Positions 9,471-20,583 of a DNA stretch of 64,000 nt are shown here, piece after piece (within the stretch, counting starts at the first letter, position 1; every line of letters begins with the position of its first letter). The position numbers and the translations under genes were made by a program. The DNA is from Actinoalloteichus fjordicus (GTDB lineage Bacteria > Actinomycetota > Actinomycetes > Mycobacteriales > Pseudonocardiaceae), in NCBI RefSeq assembly GCF_001941625.1, contig NZ_CP016076.1, forward strand, positions 868,001 through 932,000, given 5' to 3'. The notes under the pieces were generated by a model. The model was not told the origin of the DNA and ran no database searches. It was given only the letters and a program-made list of their open reading frames with translations.

Positions 9471-10478
9471 ATGACCGCCGGAGCCCTCGTGCCACCCGCA
9501 GCGCCCCGCTCGGCCCGTTCCCCCGGCGCCGCCGTCGGGCTGGGGCTGGCGGGCATCGTCCTGGTCGGCGGCTCCGTGCCGATCACCGGCCTGCTCGACG
9601 ACTATCCGCTCTTCGCCGCCCAGTCGCTGCGATACCTGATCGGAGCGCTCTGCCTGCTCGGCCGGCTGCTGCTGCGAGGCCGCAGCCCCGGTGATCGAGG
9701 GCCTGCCGACCGCAGGCAGGCAGATCGGGGCGCGGAGGATCGGGCGCGGCGCGGGTGGCGCCTGCCGGTGCCCGGCGCGCGCGACCTGCTCGCCCTCGCG
9801 GCGGTGGCCGCGTTCGGCATGGTGGGCTTCAGCATCTTCGTGCTGCTCGCCCAGCGACATGCCGATCCCGGTCTGGTGGCCGCCATGGTCGGGTCGGCCC
9901 CGTTGCTGATCGGCATCCTCGCTCCGCTGATCGCGGGACGGCGGCCGGGCCGGGCGGTGATCCTCGGCGCCGCGCTGGTGGTCGTCGGGGCGGCGGTGCT
10001 CTCCGGCGGCGGCTCCTGGCAGGGGCCGGGTCTGCTGCTGGCCGGTCTCGCGTTGGCTGGTGAGGCCGCCTTCACGTTGTTCGCGGTCGGACCCCTTCGT
10101 CGACTCGGGGCGATGGCGACGGCGGCGTACGCCTGTGCGGTTGCCGCGATCGGTGCGGGGCTGGTCAGTGTGGTCGCCGAAGGGCCTGCGGCCTGGCGGC
10201 TTCCCTACCCGGCCGAGGCCGTCGCCCTGCTGGTGCTGGGCGTGCTGGTCACCGCGGTGGCCTTCGGCTGGTGGTTCCACTGTGTGTCGACGGTCGGCGC
10301 CGATCGCGCGTCGGTGCTGATCGGCGCCATGCCGGTGGCCGGGTTGGGGGTTGCGGTGCTGCTGGGTGCGCAGGAGCTCGCGGCTTCGGCGCTGCTCGGC
10401 GCGGTCCTGGTCGCCCTCGGCTGCGTACTCGGGCTGGGGGTGCGTCGACCTCGCCGAGGCGGCGACGGGGCGTGCTGA
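9471..10478 (+). CDS. EamA/DMT-superfamily permease
   Basis: The protein has 335 residues and ten predicted membrane helices arranged as two EamA repeats. The first helices include AVGLGLAGIVLVGGSVPITGLL and the second half AVALLVLGVLVTAVAFGWWF. A charged cytoplasmic loop (RSPGDRGPADRRQADRG) separates helices 2 and 3. The SLRYLIGALCLL segment at the end of helix 2 is typical for the family. DMT permeases export amino acids or other small metabolites. Divergent pairing with a MocR regulator suggests that the substrate is linked to the regulator's effector. The start ATG 9471 lies 20 bp after the last operator half-site. Confidence 0.85.
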   Translation: MTAGALVPPAAPRSARSPGAAVGLGLAGIVLVGGSVPITGLLDDYPLFAAQSLRYLIGALCLLGRLLLRGRSPGDRGPADRRQADRGAEDRARRGWRLPVPGARDLLALAAVAAFGMVGFSIFVLLAQRHADPGLVAAMVGSAPLLIGILAPLIAGRRPGRAVILGAALVVVGAAVLSGGGSWQGPGLLLAGLALAGEAAFTLFAVGPLRRLGAMATAAYACAVAAIGAGLVSVVAEGPAAWRLPYPAEAVALLVLGVLVTAVAFGWWFHCVSTVGADRASVLIGAMPVAGLGVAVLLGAQELAASALLGAVLVALGCVLGLGVRRPRRGGDGAC

Positions 10479-10968
10479 GGCGATCAGGGCGGAGGCGGCG
10501 GGACCGAGTAGGAGGGCCGGTGGTCGAGCCGTGTCGAGTCGGGCCCGTGTCGCGTCGGGCCGTGCTGAACCGGGCGGCGGCCCCGCTCACGGATGCGACG
10601 CGTCGAGTTCCATCGGGGGCGCGGCCGGTCTGCGAGGATCGTCCGGGGCCGAGATCGTCCGGGTCGCCTCGGGCGGAGGCCGTCGTCCGGCTCTCTGCGG
10701 CAGCCGAGGCCGCACCGGTCCTCCAGGGCCGCTCGGTGCGCGCCCGCCGACGAGTCGTCCGGAATGACGTGTGCACCGCCGCCCGGCGGCCTCGAGGACG
10801 GCGATCCGGCCGAGGCCGCGACGAGGTCGCAGAGCAGTCCCGCCGCGCGGCATGGGCGTCGTACTCCGCTAACCCGACGTCCATCTCGTCGTCGGGTGAC
10901 GCTGTCACGCTCGCGAGGCAGGCGCGGCAGACTCGCGGCGCCTCTCCACGGCACGAAGGGACTCGTCG
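10479..10968. other. Intergenic region without a convincing gene
   Basis: The 490 bp after the EamA gene contain open frames on both strands, but all look like compositional shadows: Arg/Pro/Ala-rich with no family resemblance. Short imperfect repeats of cgtgtcgagtcgggc occur near 10525-10565. The 3' part should hold the promoter of the glycerophosphodiesterase gene. Confidence 0.5.
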
Positions 10969-12120
10969 ATGGTCAGAACATCAACGCTCACGGTGTCATT
11001 GCTGGTCGGCGCGGTGCTCTTCACCTCGGGCGTCGGGCAGGCAGCCGTCGGGCAGACCCGTGGCTCGGCGGCGGACGCGGCCGGTGCCGATCGGGCGGCC
11101 GAACAGATCGCGGGCGAGGCCGACGCGGCGGGCGGCGTACACCGCAGGTCGTTCGACATCCAGGCTCATCGCGGCGGGATGGCCTACCTGCCAGAAGGCA
11201 CCCTGCCCGCGTTCGAGAACGCCCTGCGCATCGGCGTGACGACGCTGGAACTCGACATCCAGATCACCGAGGACGGTCGCGAGGTCGTCACCCATGATCG
11301 GCTGATCAACCCGGCGAAGTGCCGGGACACGGCGCCGGTGGTCGAGGGCGACCCCGACTTCCCCTACGCGGGCAAGTACGTGCACACGCTCACCTTCGCG
11401 CAGGTGCGCACGCTCGACTGCGGATCGCAGACTCAGCCGGACTATCCGGAACAGCGGCCGAGGCCCGGCGAGACGATGCCGACCCTGCGCGAGGTCTTCC
11501 AGCTCGTCCGCCGATACGGGGCACACGACGTGCGCTTCAACATCGAGACCAAGGTGGAGGCAGGCGCCCCTGAGGAGACCGCGCCGCGCGAGGAGTTCGT
11601 CCGCGTCGCCGCCCGCGAGATCCGCCGGGCGGGGATGCTGCGCCGCACCACGATCCAGAGCTTCGACTGGGGCGCACTGATGCTCATGCGGCGAATCGAA
11701 CCCCGACTGCCGTTGATCGCCCTGACCGAGCCGAACTTCCTCCAGGTCGGCGAGCCCGGCCGGTCGCCGTGGCTCGGCGGCCTCGACATCGACGACTTCG
11801 GCGGCAGCCCGGTCCAGGCCGCCCGGTCCTTCGGAGCCGGCGCACTGTCCCCGGTGCACGGCACCCCGCAGCACGGTGTCGTCGGTGACCCGGACTACGT
11901 CCCCTTCACCACCAGGGCGATGGTCGAGGAGGCTCATGAAGCGGGCATGAAGGTCGTGCCCTGGACCATCAACGACGAGGCCACCATGCACAAGCTGATC
12001 GACGACGGGGTGGACGGCATCATCACCGACTATCCCCGGCGGCTGCGCAGCGTCGCCGCCGAGCACGGCTTCGAGCTGCCGAAGCGCTATCGGCACGGAC
12101 ACTGCGGCGGACGCGGCTGA
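10969..12120 (+). CDS. Secreted glycerophosphodiester phosphodiesterase
   Basis: The protein has 383 residues. An N-terminal signal peptide (TLTVSLLVGAVLFTSGVGQA) suggests export. The GDPD TIM barrel starts at about residue 62, with the catalytic and calcium-binding residues visible: QAHRGG (H67, R68), LELDIQ (E94, D96), THDR (H109, D110) and later FNIETK. The enzyme hydrolyses glycerophosphodiesters to glycerol 3-phosphate and an alcohol, which supports phosphate and carbon scavenging outside the cell. An insertion of about 50 residues after strand 3 contains two Cys (PAKCRDT and LDCGSQ) that may form a disulfide, in keeping with secretion. AGGGA lies upstream of the start. The gene ends at a strong bidirectional terminator facing fumarase. 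Confidence 0.9.
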   Translation: MVRTSTLTVSLLVGAVLFTSGVGQAAVGQTRGSAADAAGADRAAEQIAGEADAAGGVHRRSFDIQAHRGGMAYLPEGTLPAFENALRIGVTTLELDIQITEDGREVVTHDRLINPAKCRDTAPVVEGDPDFPYAGKYVHTLTFAQVRTLDCGSQTQPDYPEQRPRPGETMPTLREVFQLVRRYGAHDVRFNIETKVEAGAPEETAPREEFVRVAAREIRRAGMLRRTTIQSFDWGALMLMRRIEPRLPLIALTEPNFLQVGEPGRSPWLGGLDIDDFGGSPVQAARSFGAGALSPVHGTPQHGVVGDPDYVPFTTRAMVEEAHEAGMKVVPWTINDEATMHKLIDDGVDGIITDYPRRLRSVAAEHGFELPKRYRHGHCGGRG

Positions 12121-12140
12121 GCATTGCCTGCGCAGACAGC

Positions 12141-12190
12141 GCGAACGGGCCGATCTGATCTCCAGCCAGATCCCAGACCGGCCCGTTCGC
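12141..12190. terminator. Bidirectional terminator
   Basis: GCGAACGGGCCG (12141-12152) pairs with CGGCCCGTTCGC (12179-12190), a perfect 12-bp stem. A second stem, CGCTGATC with GATCAGCG (about 12190-12216), runs into the fumarase stop codon. The pair separates convergent genes ending at 12120 and 12211. Confidence 0.88.
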
Positions 12191-12210
12191 CGCTGATCGA
12201 GCAGGAGAGA

Positions 12211-13635
<1,425 letters not shown>

Positions 13636-13746
13636 GGCTCCTGTTTGTACCGGTTGGGTGCATCGCTGGGCACCGCGACGTCCAACACATAGCCTGGATG
13701 TAGTCCACACCACAGTGCCGGCGGACAGGCTCGGAGCGGAGCGGCG

Positions 13747-14733
13747 ATGGCGGCAGACCGGGACCACGAGGTCGATCTGCTGGTGCTCGGCGCGGGTCCG
13801 GCCGGACTCTTCGCCGCGTACTACGCGGGCTTCCGAGGGCTGTCGGTGGCGATCGTGGACGCGCTGCCGGAGCCGGGCGGCCAGATCACCGCGATGTACC
13901 CGGAGAAGATGATCCTCGACGTCGCGGGCTTCCCCTCGGTGCGCGGCCGCGATCTCGTGGCGGCGCTCGTGGCGCAGGCCGATCGGGGCGCCCCGGCGTA
14001 TCTGCTCGGCAGGCAGGCCCGCACGCTGGTTGCGTTGCCTGCGGGCGGCAGTCGGGTGGGCCTCGCTGACGGCATGCGGATCGACGCCCGTGCCGTGCTG
14101 ATCACGGCGGGCCTCGGCGAGTTTCGGCCCCGCCCGCTGCCCGGTGCGGGGGAGCGCGTCGGCGACTCGGTGCTGCACTTCGTGCCCCGACCGACGACGC
14201 ACGAGGGTGAGGACATCGTCGTCGTCGGAGGTGGCGACTCCGCGTTCGACTGGGCGGAGGCGCTGCATCCCATCGCCCGCAGCGTCACCCTGGTCCACCG
14301 GAGGTCTCGCTTCCGGGCCCATCCGGCGATGGTGCAGGCCGTCCGCGAGCGGGGCGTGCCGATCATCACGGACGCGGAGGTGCACGAGCTGCTCGACGGC
14401 CCTGCCGGGTTGAGTGCGGTGGTGATCAGGCTCGCCGACGGTCACCTCAGATCGCTGCCCGCCCAACGGGTGATCGCCGCCCTGGGCTTCGTCGCCGATC
14501 TCGGGCCCATCGAGACCTGGGGGATTACCGTCGATCAGCGGACGATCCCGGTCGACAGCACCATGCGGACGTCGATGGAGCGGGTCTATGCGGCCGGGGA
14601 CATCGCGTCCTATCGCGGAAAGGTGCGGCTGATCGCCACCGGCTTCGGCGAGGCCGCGACCGCCGTCAACAACATCGCGGTCGCGCTCGACCCCGAGGCG
14701 CATCTCTTCCCCGGACATTCCAGCGAGGCGTGA
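13747..14733 (+). CDS. Ferredoxin-NADP+ reductase, type 2 (thioredoxin reductase-like)
   Basis: The protein has 328 residues. It has an N-terminal FAD site (GAGPAG, residues 15-20), the family-typical [20 protein letters not shown] region, a second nucleotide-binding motif [13 protein letters not shown], and a C-terminal [12 protein letters not shown] motif. The CxxC of thioredoxin reductase is absent: the NADPH domain runs from VVVGGGDS without the Cys pair. This identifies it as the YumC type of ferredoxin/flavodoxin-NADP reductase, which passes electrons between NADPH and ferredoxin. The cytochrome P450 at 58-59 kb would need such a chain, but the distance gives no direct support. GGAGCGGAG precedes the start. 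Confidence 0.9.
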   Translation: MAADRDHEVDLLVLGAGPAGLFAAYYAGFRGLSVAIVDALPEPGGQITAMYPEKMILDVAGFPSVRGRDLVAALVAQADRGAPAYLLGRQARTLVALPAGGSRVGLADGMRIDARAVLITAGLGEFRPRPLPGAGERVGDSVLHFVPRPTTHEGEDIVVVGGGDSAFDWAEALHPIARSVTLVHRRSRFRAHPAMVQAVRERGVPIITDAEVHELLDGPAGLSAVVIRLADGHLRSLPAQRVIAALGFVADLGPIETWGITVDQRTIPVDSTMRTSMERVYAAGDIASYRGKVRLIATGFGEAATAVNNIAVALDPEAHLFPGHSSEA

Positions 14734-14778
14734 CGGCCGAGAGGATCGCGCGGCCGCCACGCCTGCCCAGGATGAAGA

Positions 14779-15645
14779 TCAGGCGCTGATGTGCGACTGG
14801 ATCCAGCCGTAGTGGGCGCTGACGTCGGTCGCGATCGTCACGCCCTCGCCGCACCAGGGCGAGCCGCCGTTCTCGCCGGGGTACCCCATCCGAGCGGTGA
14901 GACCCGCCAGGTAGGTGAAGCCGCTGCGCTCGGCCAGCACCGGGCCGCCGGAGTCGCCGTAACAGGGGCCGGTGCCCGCTGCTGCCACGTGGCAGAGCTC
15001 GGTCTCGGAGTTGAAGCCGCTCTCGCAGCCGAGACGGTTGTCGATCAGGACGTCCAGTTCCTGGAGGATGTCGGCCTGGCCGCAGCCGCCCGGCTCAGCG
15101 CACTGCTGTCCCCAGCCCAGCAGCAGACCGTACTGGTCGTCGGTGGGACGACGTGCCTGCAGCGTGATGGGCTGGGCGTCGGGCACCGGGCTCTCCAGGC
15201 GGAGCAGCGCGATGTCCATGTCGATGCGGGTGACCTCGGAGTCGTCGTAGTCCGGGTGGATGACGATCTCGGTGAAGTCGACGACGGTGCCGCCCTCGTG
15301 GCCGTTGATGCTGCCCACGCGCAGGTTGCTGCCGTCGGCCCTACCGCCGTAGACGCAGTGCGCCGCAGTCACGACCCAGTTCTCGTCGACCAGGCTGCCG
15401 CTGCAACCGAGGGAGCCGTCCGGACGGACCAGCGTCGCGATGAACGGGTAGTCCTGGGTCGCATCCCGGCCGCCGACGATCATCGTCTCGATGCGGTCTG
15501 CGTCGGAGGCCTGCGTCTCGGCCTCGACGGCCGGGGAGGTGCGCGTGTCGGCGTCCTCGGTCGCGCCGGCGGGTCCCGCCGTGGCGATCAAGACGGGAGC
15601 GACGGCGGCGGCGAACAGCGCCGCGACGGACTTTCGGAGTCGCAT
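14779..15645 (-). CDS. Secreted trypsin-like serine protease
   Basis: The protein has 288 residues with a signal peptide (residues 1-28, ending in GPAGA) and a propeptide up to about residue 55. The mature enzyme would begin near IVGG (residues 56-59). The catalytic triad is visible: TAAHC (H96), DMDIALL (D144) and GDSGGP (S232). Six or more Cys suggest disulfide bonds and extracellular action. Chymotrypsin-family S1 proteases are common exoenzymes of mycelial actinomycetes. The start ATG 15645 has AGAAGAGGG upstream. The gene converges on the ferredoxin reductase gene. Acidic residues at the propeptide end (DADRIETM) leave an Arg for processing only further upstream, so the exact cleavage site is uncertain. 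Confidence 0.92.
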   Translation of the reverse strand: MRLRKSVAALFAAAVAPVLIATAGPAGATEDADTRTSPAVEAETQASDADRIETMIVGGRDATQDYPFIATLVRPDGSLGCSGSLVDENWVVTAAHCVYGGRADGSNLRVGSINGHEGGTVVDFTEIVIHPDYDDSEVTRIDMDIALLRLESPVPDAQPITLQARRPTDDQYGLLLGWGQQCAEPGGCGQADILQELDVLIDNRLGCESGFNSETELCHVAAAGTGPCYGDSGGPVLAERSGFTYLAGLTARMGYPGENGGSPWCGEGVTIATDVSAHYGWIQSHISA

Positions 15646-15741
15646 GAACCCTCTTCTCGTGAACGAACCTGTGTCGACAGGGTCAAAGAGGGCGGTAAAG
15701 ATCTGGTTGGCGTCGCAACCGGGTGGTGGTCGTGTGCGGGC

Positions 15742-15775
15742 GGCACCGCCGGAGGCGATCTCATCCGGCGGTGCC
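15742..15775 (-). terminator. Terminator of the small membrane protein gene
   Basis: GGCACCGCCGGA (15742-15753) pairs perfectly with TCCGGCGGTGCC (15764-15775) over a 10-base loop. It stands 36 bp beyond the stop at 15812. Confidence 0.8.
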
Positions 15776-15811
15776 GGGTCTGGTCAGCCGGTGATCAAGA
15801 GAGGGTGACGG

Positions 15812-16096
15812 TCAGGCTATGGCGTGGAACACCAGAGCGCCGAGGGCGAAACCGGCGATCGTGGCCGCGATCGCCACCGGTATCGCACTTGGCGAGGGAT
15901 CGGTCGCCTTGGCGTAGCCGACGATCGCCAGGATGAACGCTGCGGGCCCGAACAGAATCGGACAGAACAGGGGCGCGATCGCGGCTAGGACGAAACTGAT
16001 GATCGTGCAGACCCCTGGCGCTGGAGACCGATCCTGCTGACGGTCCGGGAGACGATGCTGCCTGCGTCGTTCTTCCTCCAAGTCCTCAAGCGGCAA
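15812..16096 (-). CDS. Small two-helix membrane protein (DUF4190-like)
   Basis: The frame codes for 94 residues if TTG 16096 is the start. No ATG or GTG exists in frame before the upstream stop near 16217, and the Shine-Dalgarno sequence is weak. A charged N-terminus (LEDLEEERRRQHRLPDRQQD) is followed by two hydrophobic segments, TIISFVLAAIAPLFCPILFG and, near the C-terminus, AIAATIAGFALGALVFHAI. The layout resembles small DUF4190-type membrane proteins. Function is unknown. The start problem leaves open whether the gene is truncated. Between it and glpX (16097-16355) I see no further gene. Confidence 0.5.
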   Translation of the reverse strand: MPLEDLEEERRRQHRLPDRQQDRSPAPGVCTIISFVLAAIAPLFCPILFGPAAFILAIVGYAKATDPSPSAIPVAIAATIAGFALGALVFHAIA

Positions 16097-16355
16097 GATC
16101 TTCTTGTCGCTTGAGGTCCCTGGCGGAGAATTGATCGAAACCGGCCTGGTGATCTTTCTGTTGAACTCTGCTGAGAAGGCTAAGGACGGAGCAGCGCCGA
16201 TGGTCCGATCGGCCTACTCCGGCTGAGCAGGTGGAGGCGTCGACGGCGGCGGTGCCACTGAGGCGTGGTGCCACCAACACTGGGGGCCTCGATCACCCGC
16301 CGGCGGCCCTGACCGCCTGGCAGTCCGAACGAGCCTCCGCACCGACGGCTGCGGC

Positions 16356-17438
16356 TTAGGACAGCGGCACCTCATAGTCCGGCTGTTCGCCTGCCGAGCC
16401 GAAGTCGACCGAGGCGTACTCGCGGAGCTTGGTGATCCGGTGGTAGCCGTCGATCAGCCGCACGGTCCCCGACTTCGAGCGCATCACGATCGACTGGGTC
16501 GTGCAGCCGCCTGCGCGGTAGTGGACGCCGCGCAGCAGGTCTCCGTCGGTGATGCCGGTGGCGCAGAAGAAGACGTTGTCACCGCGCACCAGATCATCGG
16601 TCTCCAGCACCCGATCCAGGTCGTGCCCGGCCTCGACAGCCCTCGCCCGCTCCGCGTCGTCCCTCGGCCACAGCCTGCCCTGCATGGTCCCGCCGAGGCA
16701 CTTCAGCGCCGCCGCCGCGATGATCCCCTCCGGCGTCCCGCCGATGCCCAGCAGCAGGTCGACCCCCGTGCCGGGGCGGGCAGCCGCGATCGCGCCCGCG
16801 ACGTCGCCGTCGGAGACGAACCTGATCCGCGCGCCCGCCTCCCGCACCTCGCGCACCAGGTCCTGGTGGCGCGGCCGGTCCAGGATGCAGACGGTGACGT
16901 CGGAGATGCCGATCTGCTTGGCCCTGGCCACCCGACGGATGTTCTCCGCTACGGGGGCGGCGATGTCCACCGAGGATGCCGCCTCCGGGCCGACGGCCAG
17001 CTTCTCCATGTAGAAGACGGCCGAGGGGTCGTACATCGCGCCTCGTTCGGCCACGGCCAGCACGGCGAGGGCGTTGGGCATGCCCTTGGCCATCAGCGTC
17101 GTCCCGTCGATCGGGTCGACCGCCACGTCACAGTCGGGTCCGTTGCCGTCGCCGACCTTCTCGCCGTTGAACAGCATCGGGGCCTCGTCCTTCTCCCCTT
17201 CGCCGATCACGACGACGCCCCGCATCGAGACGGTGCCGATCAGCTTGCGCATCGCGTCGACGGCGGCCTGATCGCCCCCGATCTTGTCGCCACGGCCGAC
17301 CCAACGGCCCGAGGCCATCGCCGCAGCCTCGGTCACGCGGACCAGTTCCATCGCGAGGTTGCGGTCCGGCGCCTCCGGGCGGGGTGCGGCCGGGTCCGGC
17401 TCGGCGAGTTGGTTTGCTGCGGGCGGCGGCGTGCTCAT
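16356..17438 (-). CDS. glpX: Class II fructose-1,6-bisphosphatase
   Basis: The protein has 360 residues from ATG 17438, with GGGAGA upstream. An upstream ATG (17558) is in frame but lacks a ribosome binding site. GlpX hydrolyses fructose 1,6-bisphosphate to fructose 6-phosphate and is the gluconeogenic bisphosphatase of actinobacteria. Metal- and substrate-binding motifs are present: [30 protein letters not shown] and the C-terminal [11 protein letters not shown]. The neighbourhood with fumarase and DUF4245 parallels that in mycobacteria. A -10-like box, TACGGT on the minus strand (17511-17516), lies about 73 bp before the start. Together with isocitrate lyase (41.3 kb) it supports growth on acetate or fatty acids. 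Confidence 0.95.
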   Translation of the reverse strand: MSTPPPAANQLAEPDPAAPRPEAPDRNLAMELVRVTEAAAMASGRWVGRGDKIGGDQAAVDAMRKLIGTVSMRGVVVIGEGEKDEAPMLFNGEKVGDGNGPDCDVAVDPIDGTTLMAKGMPNALAVLAVAERGAMYDPSAVFYMEKLAVGPEAASSVDIAAPVAENIRRVARAKQIGISDVTVCILDRPRHQDLVREVREAGARIRFVSDGDVAGAIAAARPGTGVDLLLGIGGTPEGIIAAAALKCLGGTMQGRLWPRDDAERARAVEAGHDLDRVLETDDLVRGDNVFFCATGITDGDLLRGVHYRAGGCTTQSIVMRSKSGTVRLIDGYHRITKLREYASVDFGSAGEQPDYEVPLS

Positions 17439-17825
17439 GGCGTCTCCCGAGATGGCGTTCCTACTCGATTCAGAGCAGGAGGGTGGGTCGATGTTGGCAG
17501 AGATCACAGGACCGTAGGGGGCGGACGTGGCAGTGGATCGAACAAGGTGGTGCGACACACTCGATCGATGCGCTCCCTCAGGCCATCGGGTGTCGCGAAC
17601 CGCCGGATCGCGGGTCGTTCAGGCGGCAGGTCGGGGGCCTGCGATGTCCTCGCCCCGCCAGCCCGGACCCGTGCTCGACGCATCGGCCTTGCTCGCTCCG
17701 TGCGACGCCTGGGCGGCGGAGGGCGTCCCAGCTGCGCCCGGCCCCGCCCACCTTCCGCCGTCACCGGCCTGCCTGCGGCGTCGTCGACGGCACCGGGGCC
17801 GGTCGGCTCCTCGGCGCTTGAGACG
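17439..17825. other. Intergenic region between glpX and the DUF4245 gene
   Basis: This 387-bp gap separates divergent genes. Apart from the glpX -10 candidate at 17511-17516 I see no defined element. Open frames in it are antisense shadows. Confidence 0.5.
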
Positions 17826-18437
17826 ATGGGCGATGTGACAGCGCCGAAGACGACCCCGCCACCGCTGCAGAAGCCGAATCGGGCGTCGCTGACCGGCAAG
17901 GACATGGTCGGATCGATGCTGTTGCTCGCGACGCTGATCCTGCTGGGAGCCGGTCTGCTCGGCAGGTGCTCGTTCAGCCCCACCGGACCCGATCCGGCGG
18001 CCATCCCGGCGCCGACGGTCGACGTGGCCGAGGGGCTGGGCCGCGCGGCCGACCGGGTGGACTTCCCGGTGCGGCTGCCCGAGGCGCCGGCGGACTGGCA
18101 GGCGACGACACTGCGCGTCAACGAGATCGATCCCGCAGGCCGCCACGCCGTCCGCGTCGGGTGGCTGACGTCGGAGGGGGCCTATCTGCGACTGTCGCAG
18201 TCCGACGCGGACGAGGGGACCCTCGTCGGCTATGAGACTCGGCAGGCTGCGGCAGGGCAGGGCGTGGTGACCTCGGCGGGCTCGGAATGGGTCCATTACC
18301 TGGGTGAACGCGATGAGACGGTGTGGGTGACCGAACTCGATGACAGTCTGGTGCTCCTCACCGGCACCGGAACGGAGGCGGACTTCCACACCCTGGCGGA
18401 GGCCGTCGTCGCGGCGGACGTCCTTCCGACGAGCTGA
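17826..18437 (+). CDS. DUF4245 membrane-anchored protein
   Basis: The protein has 203 residues. After a short cytoplasmic Pro-rich tail, one hydrophobic segment (MVGSMLLLATLILLGAGLLG, about residues 27-46) anchors it, and the rest lies outside: a domain beginning VDFPVRLPEAPADWQAT and containing SEGAYLRLSQSD and a final ALVVLTGTGTEADFHTLAEAV-like helix. This is the DUF4245 pattern, with a single N-terminal helix and an exported alpha/beta domain. Its function is unknown. In mycobacteria the homologue lies divergent from glpX, as here, which is the best argument for a conserved functional link. ATG 17826 and GTG 17835 are both possible starts. Confidence 0.85.
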   Translation: MGDVTAPKTTPPPLQKPNRASLTGKDMVGSMLLLATLILLGAGLLGRCSFSPTGPDPAAIPAPTVDVAEGLGRAADRVDFPVRLPEAPADWQATTLRVNEIDPAGRHAVRVGWLTSEGAYLRLSQSDADEGTLVGYETRQAAAGQGVVTSAGSEWVHYLGERDETVWVTELDDSLVLLTGTGTEADFHTLAEAVVAADVLPTS

Positions 18438-18913
18438 CGCTGTCGACTGGGCGATTCGGATGGCGGGGGTGATCTCGCCGCGGGCCGATCTCGGTCGTCG
18501 ATCGACGCCGGTCGCATCGTGCAGCGTCGGTGCGGTGTCGACCGCACCCCGCTCGGCCTGCCTGCGCGGCCTGCCGGGCTTGCGTCCGGAGCACCGGGAG
18601 AACGCGCGGCCGATTGACTGCCGCCCGACCAGTGGATACTCGCCTGCGGCGTGAACGGTTCCCCTTGCGTGCCTGCCTCGGCTTCGGCCGGGCTTCGGCG
18701 GCGTCTGCTCGGCACGCCGACCGCGACGACGAGCAGCCTGCCCGCCTCACCAGCGGCGGTACTGCCAGAACGGTGCCCCGCCTGCGCCGCGTGGGATGAG
18801 TGTCGATCCGCAGGTGCGGTGCGCTGATTCGAGGGCCTGACGCGGTGCGGGTAACACTGGCGCCGTCCGCGACCAAGAACTGTCGTCAATGGCCACGGCG
18901 ATCGGGTGACGGA
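18438..18913. other. Intergenic region upstream of the ECF sigma gene
   Basis: These 476 bp contain no open frame with family resemblance. The 3' end should carry the promoter of the sigma-factor operon, but I cannot point to a clear -35/-10 pair. Confidence 0.45.
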
Positions 18914-19507
18914 ATGACAGCAGAACGATCCGAATCGGATCTTGCGCGACTATCGCGCGATCAAGACGCCTTTGAGCGCTTCTATCGAACACACGTGGAC
19001 TCGGTCCAGCGGTTCATCGTCCGTCGCGTCGACGACCCGCACCTCGCGGCCGACCTGACCGCCGAGGTGTTCCTCGCCGTGATCCACTCGGCCCACACCT
19101 ACCAGGCTCGCCGTGGTAGGGAGGCCGCCTGGTTGTTCGGGGTGGCCCGCAACGTCGTCTCGGCAGACCGGCGTCGCAGGGCACGGGGGCTGGCCGTGGT
19201 GAGTCGCATCGCGGGCCGCGAACTCGCCGATGAGGACGACATCGCCGCACTCGTGGATCGGATCGATGCCGAGGCATCGGCACGCAGGCTGATGCTCGGG
19301 ATGGACCGACTCTCCGACGGCGAGCGAGCGGTCCTGGAACTGACGGCCCTCGACGGGTTGTCGATCTCGGACGCCGCGCGGGCCCTCGGCATCTCGTCGG
19401 TCGCGGCCAGGGTGCGCCTGCACCGCGCCCGCCGCCGGATGCGCAACCACCTGTCCTCGACCGCGAACACCACCACCACGACGACCGCAGCGGAGGCACG
19501 GACATGA
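18914..19507 (+). CDS. RNA polymerase ECF-type sigma factor
   Basis: The protein has 197 residues, the normal ECF size. Region 2 (about 15-85) contains FERFYRTHVDSVQRFIVRRV, DPHLAADLTAEVFLAVI and the -10-recognising RREAAWLFGVARNV-like helix. Region 4 (about 120-185) contains LSDGERAVLELTALDGLSIS, then ALGISSVAARVRLHRARRRM as the -35-binding helix-turn-helix. The C-terminus has a Thr-rich tail (TTTTTTAA). ATG 18914 is preceded only by a weak GACGGA. The stop overlaps the next start (ATGA), so the two products are translationally coupled. By analogy the second gene should be an anti-sigma factor or a target-linked membrane protein. Confidence 0.92.
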   Translation: MTAERSESDLARLSRDQDAFERFYRTHVDSVQRFIVRRVDDPHLAADLTAEVFLAVIHSAHTYQARRGREAAWLFGVARNVVSADRRRRARGLAVVSRIAGRELADEDDIAALVDRIDAEASARRLMLGMDRLSDGERAVLELTALDGLSISDAARALGISSVAARVRLHRARRRMRNHLSSTANTTTTTTAAEART

Positions 19508-20358
19508 GCAGTGACCGGAACGGCACCCGTCGATTCGAAGAGCGTCTTCTCGTCGAGCTGAAGCAGGTGGTCTCGGAGCAGGCCGGTCGGCAGCCAGTCA
19601 CCGCTGTGACACCGGCAGCGGGCTTCGCCGCTCGTGTTCGACGTCCTCGACTGGCGGCGGCCGCAGGCCTCACCGCAGTCGGAACGACCGGCGCCGTGGC
19701 CTTGATGCTCACAGTGGGCGGCGCGAGCGCTGCCGCCTTCTCCGTCGAGGAGCAGGACGACGGGATGGTTCGCATCGAGATCTCGGATCTCCGGGACGGC
19801 GACGAGTTGGAGAGCGCGCTCGCCGAGGCGGGGATTCCGGCCACGGTGGACTACCTGCCGGACGGCATGATGTGTCGACAGCCGAGGTTCGCCATGCACG
19901 GCGCCCCCGACGACGCTCACCACGGCCTTCTTCCCGGCGAGTCGGGGGCGGTCATCAGCGAGGACGGTGTGACCGCGTCGGCAGGCGGAGAGAATTCGCC
20001 TGAACCGAACGTCGACGGCGAGGCGAACGAAGCACCAGAAGCAGGGCTGCCTGCTGAGGGAATCCCGCCGGGCGCGACCTCGGTCGAGATCGGGATGGGT
20101 GAAGACGGCACGCCCTATGCCAGCTTCGCCCTCAATCCGGCGGACTTCCAGAACGGCCGTTCGCTGGTGATCGAGACCACTGGCTCGGAGGACGTCAGCA
20201 GCCTCTCGATCGCGATGGGCGAGGGCGAGGTCTTGCCCTGTGAAGAGATCGAGGTTCCGGCCGGACAGTTCCCGCCCGGCGACGGCGACGCGGTCTCGGA
20301 AACGGAGGACGTGGTGGAGGGGCACCCTGGTGAGAGCTCGGAAGGGGCCCAGAGGTAG
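19504..20358 (+). CDS. Membrane-anchored protein coupled to the ECF sigma factor
   Basis: The protein has 284 residues and overlaps the sigma gene by 4 bp. The N-terminal 50 residues are cytoplasmic (FEERLLVELKQVVSEQAGR...), followed by one membrane helix (about 52-75: AAAAGLTAVGTTGAVALMLTV). The outer part is acidic and low in complexity, with a central Glu/Pro/Gly linker (about 155-185). The place next to an ECF sigma factor suggests an anti-sigma factor or a partner that senses a surface signal. However, I see no zinc-binding HxxxCxxC motif and no typical anti-sigma helices. Its close relatives are annotated only as hypothetical, as far as I recall. Function therefore remains inferred from position. 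Confidence 0.7.
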   Translation: MSSDRNGTRRFEERLLVELKQVVSEQAGRQPVTAVTPAAGFAARVRRPRLAAAAGLTAVGTTGAVALMLTVGGASAAAFSVEEQDDGMVRIEISDLRDGDELESALAEAGIPATVDYLPDGMMCRQPRFAMHGAPDDAHHGLLPGESGAVISEDGVTASAGGENSPEPNVDGEANEAPEAGLPAEGIPPGATSVEIGMGEDGTPYASFALNPADFQNGRSLVIETTGSEDVSSLSIAMGEGEVLPCEEIEVPAGQFPPGDGDAVSETEDVVEGHPGESSEGAQR

Positions 20359-20529
20359 GACCCGATGCAGGAGACGGCGGAGGTCGTCTCGACGAGGTCT
20401 GCGGGTTGAGCAGGGACTCTGACTGACGGGTCGCGGCGGGGTGGGAGACGCCCGCCGCGCCCGCCACCGGCGTCCAGTGGGGTTCGCACCGGTCTCGGAG
20501 CGCTCTTCGGGGGGCGCTCCGAGACGACT

Positions 20530-20583
20530 GCCTGTGGCGGACACGGTGCCTGTGGCGGACACGGTGCCTGTGGCGGACACGGT
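20530..20583. repeat. Three tandem 18-bp repeats
   Basis: GCCTGTGGCGGACACGGT is present three times without mismatch (20530-20547, 20548-20565, 20566-20583). GTCCGTGTCGG, directly after, is partly complementary to the unit, so the array could fold. Confidence 0.9.
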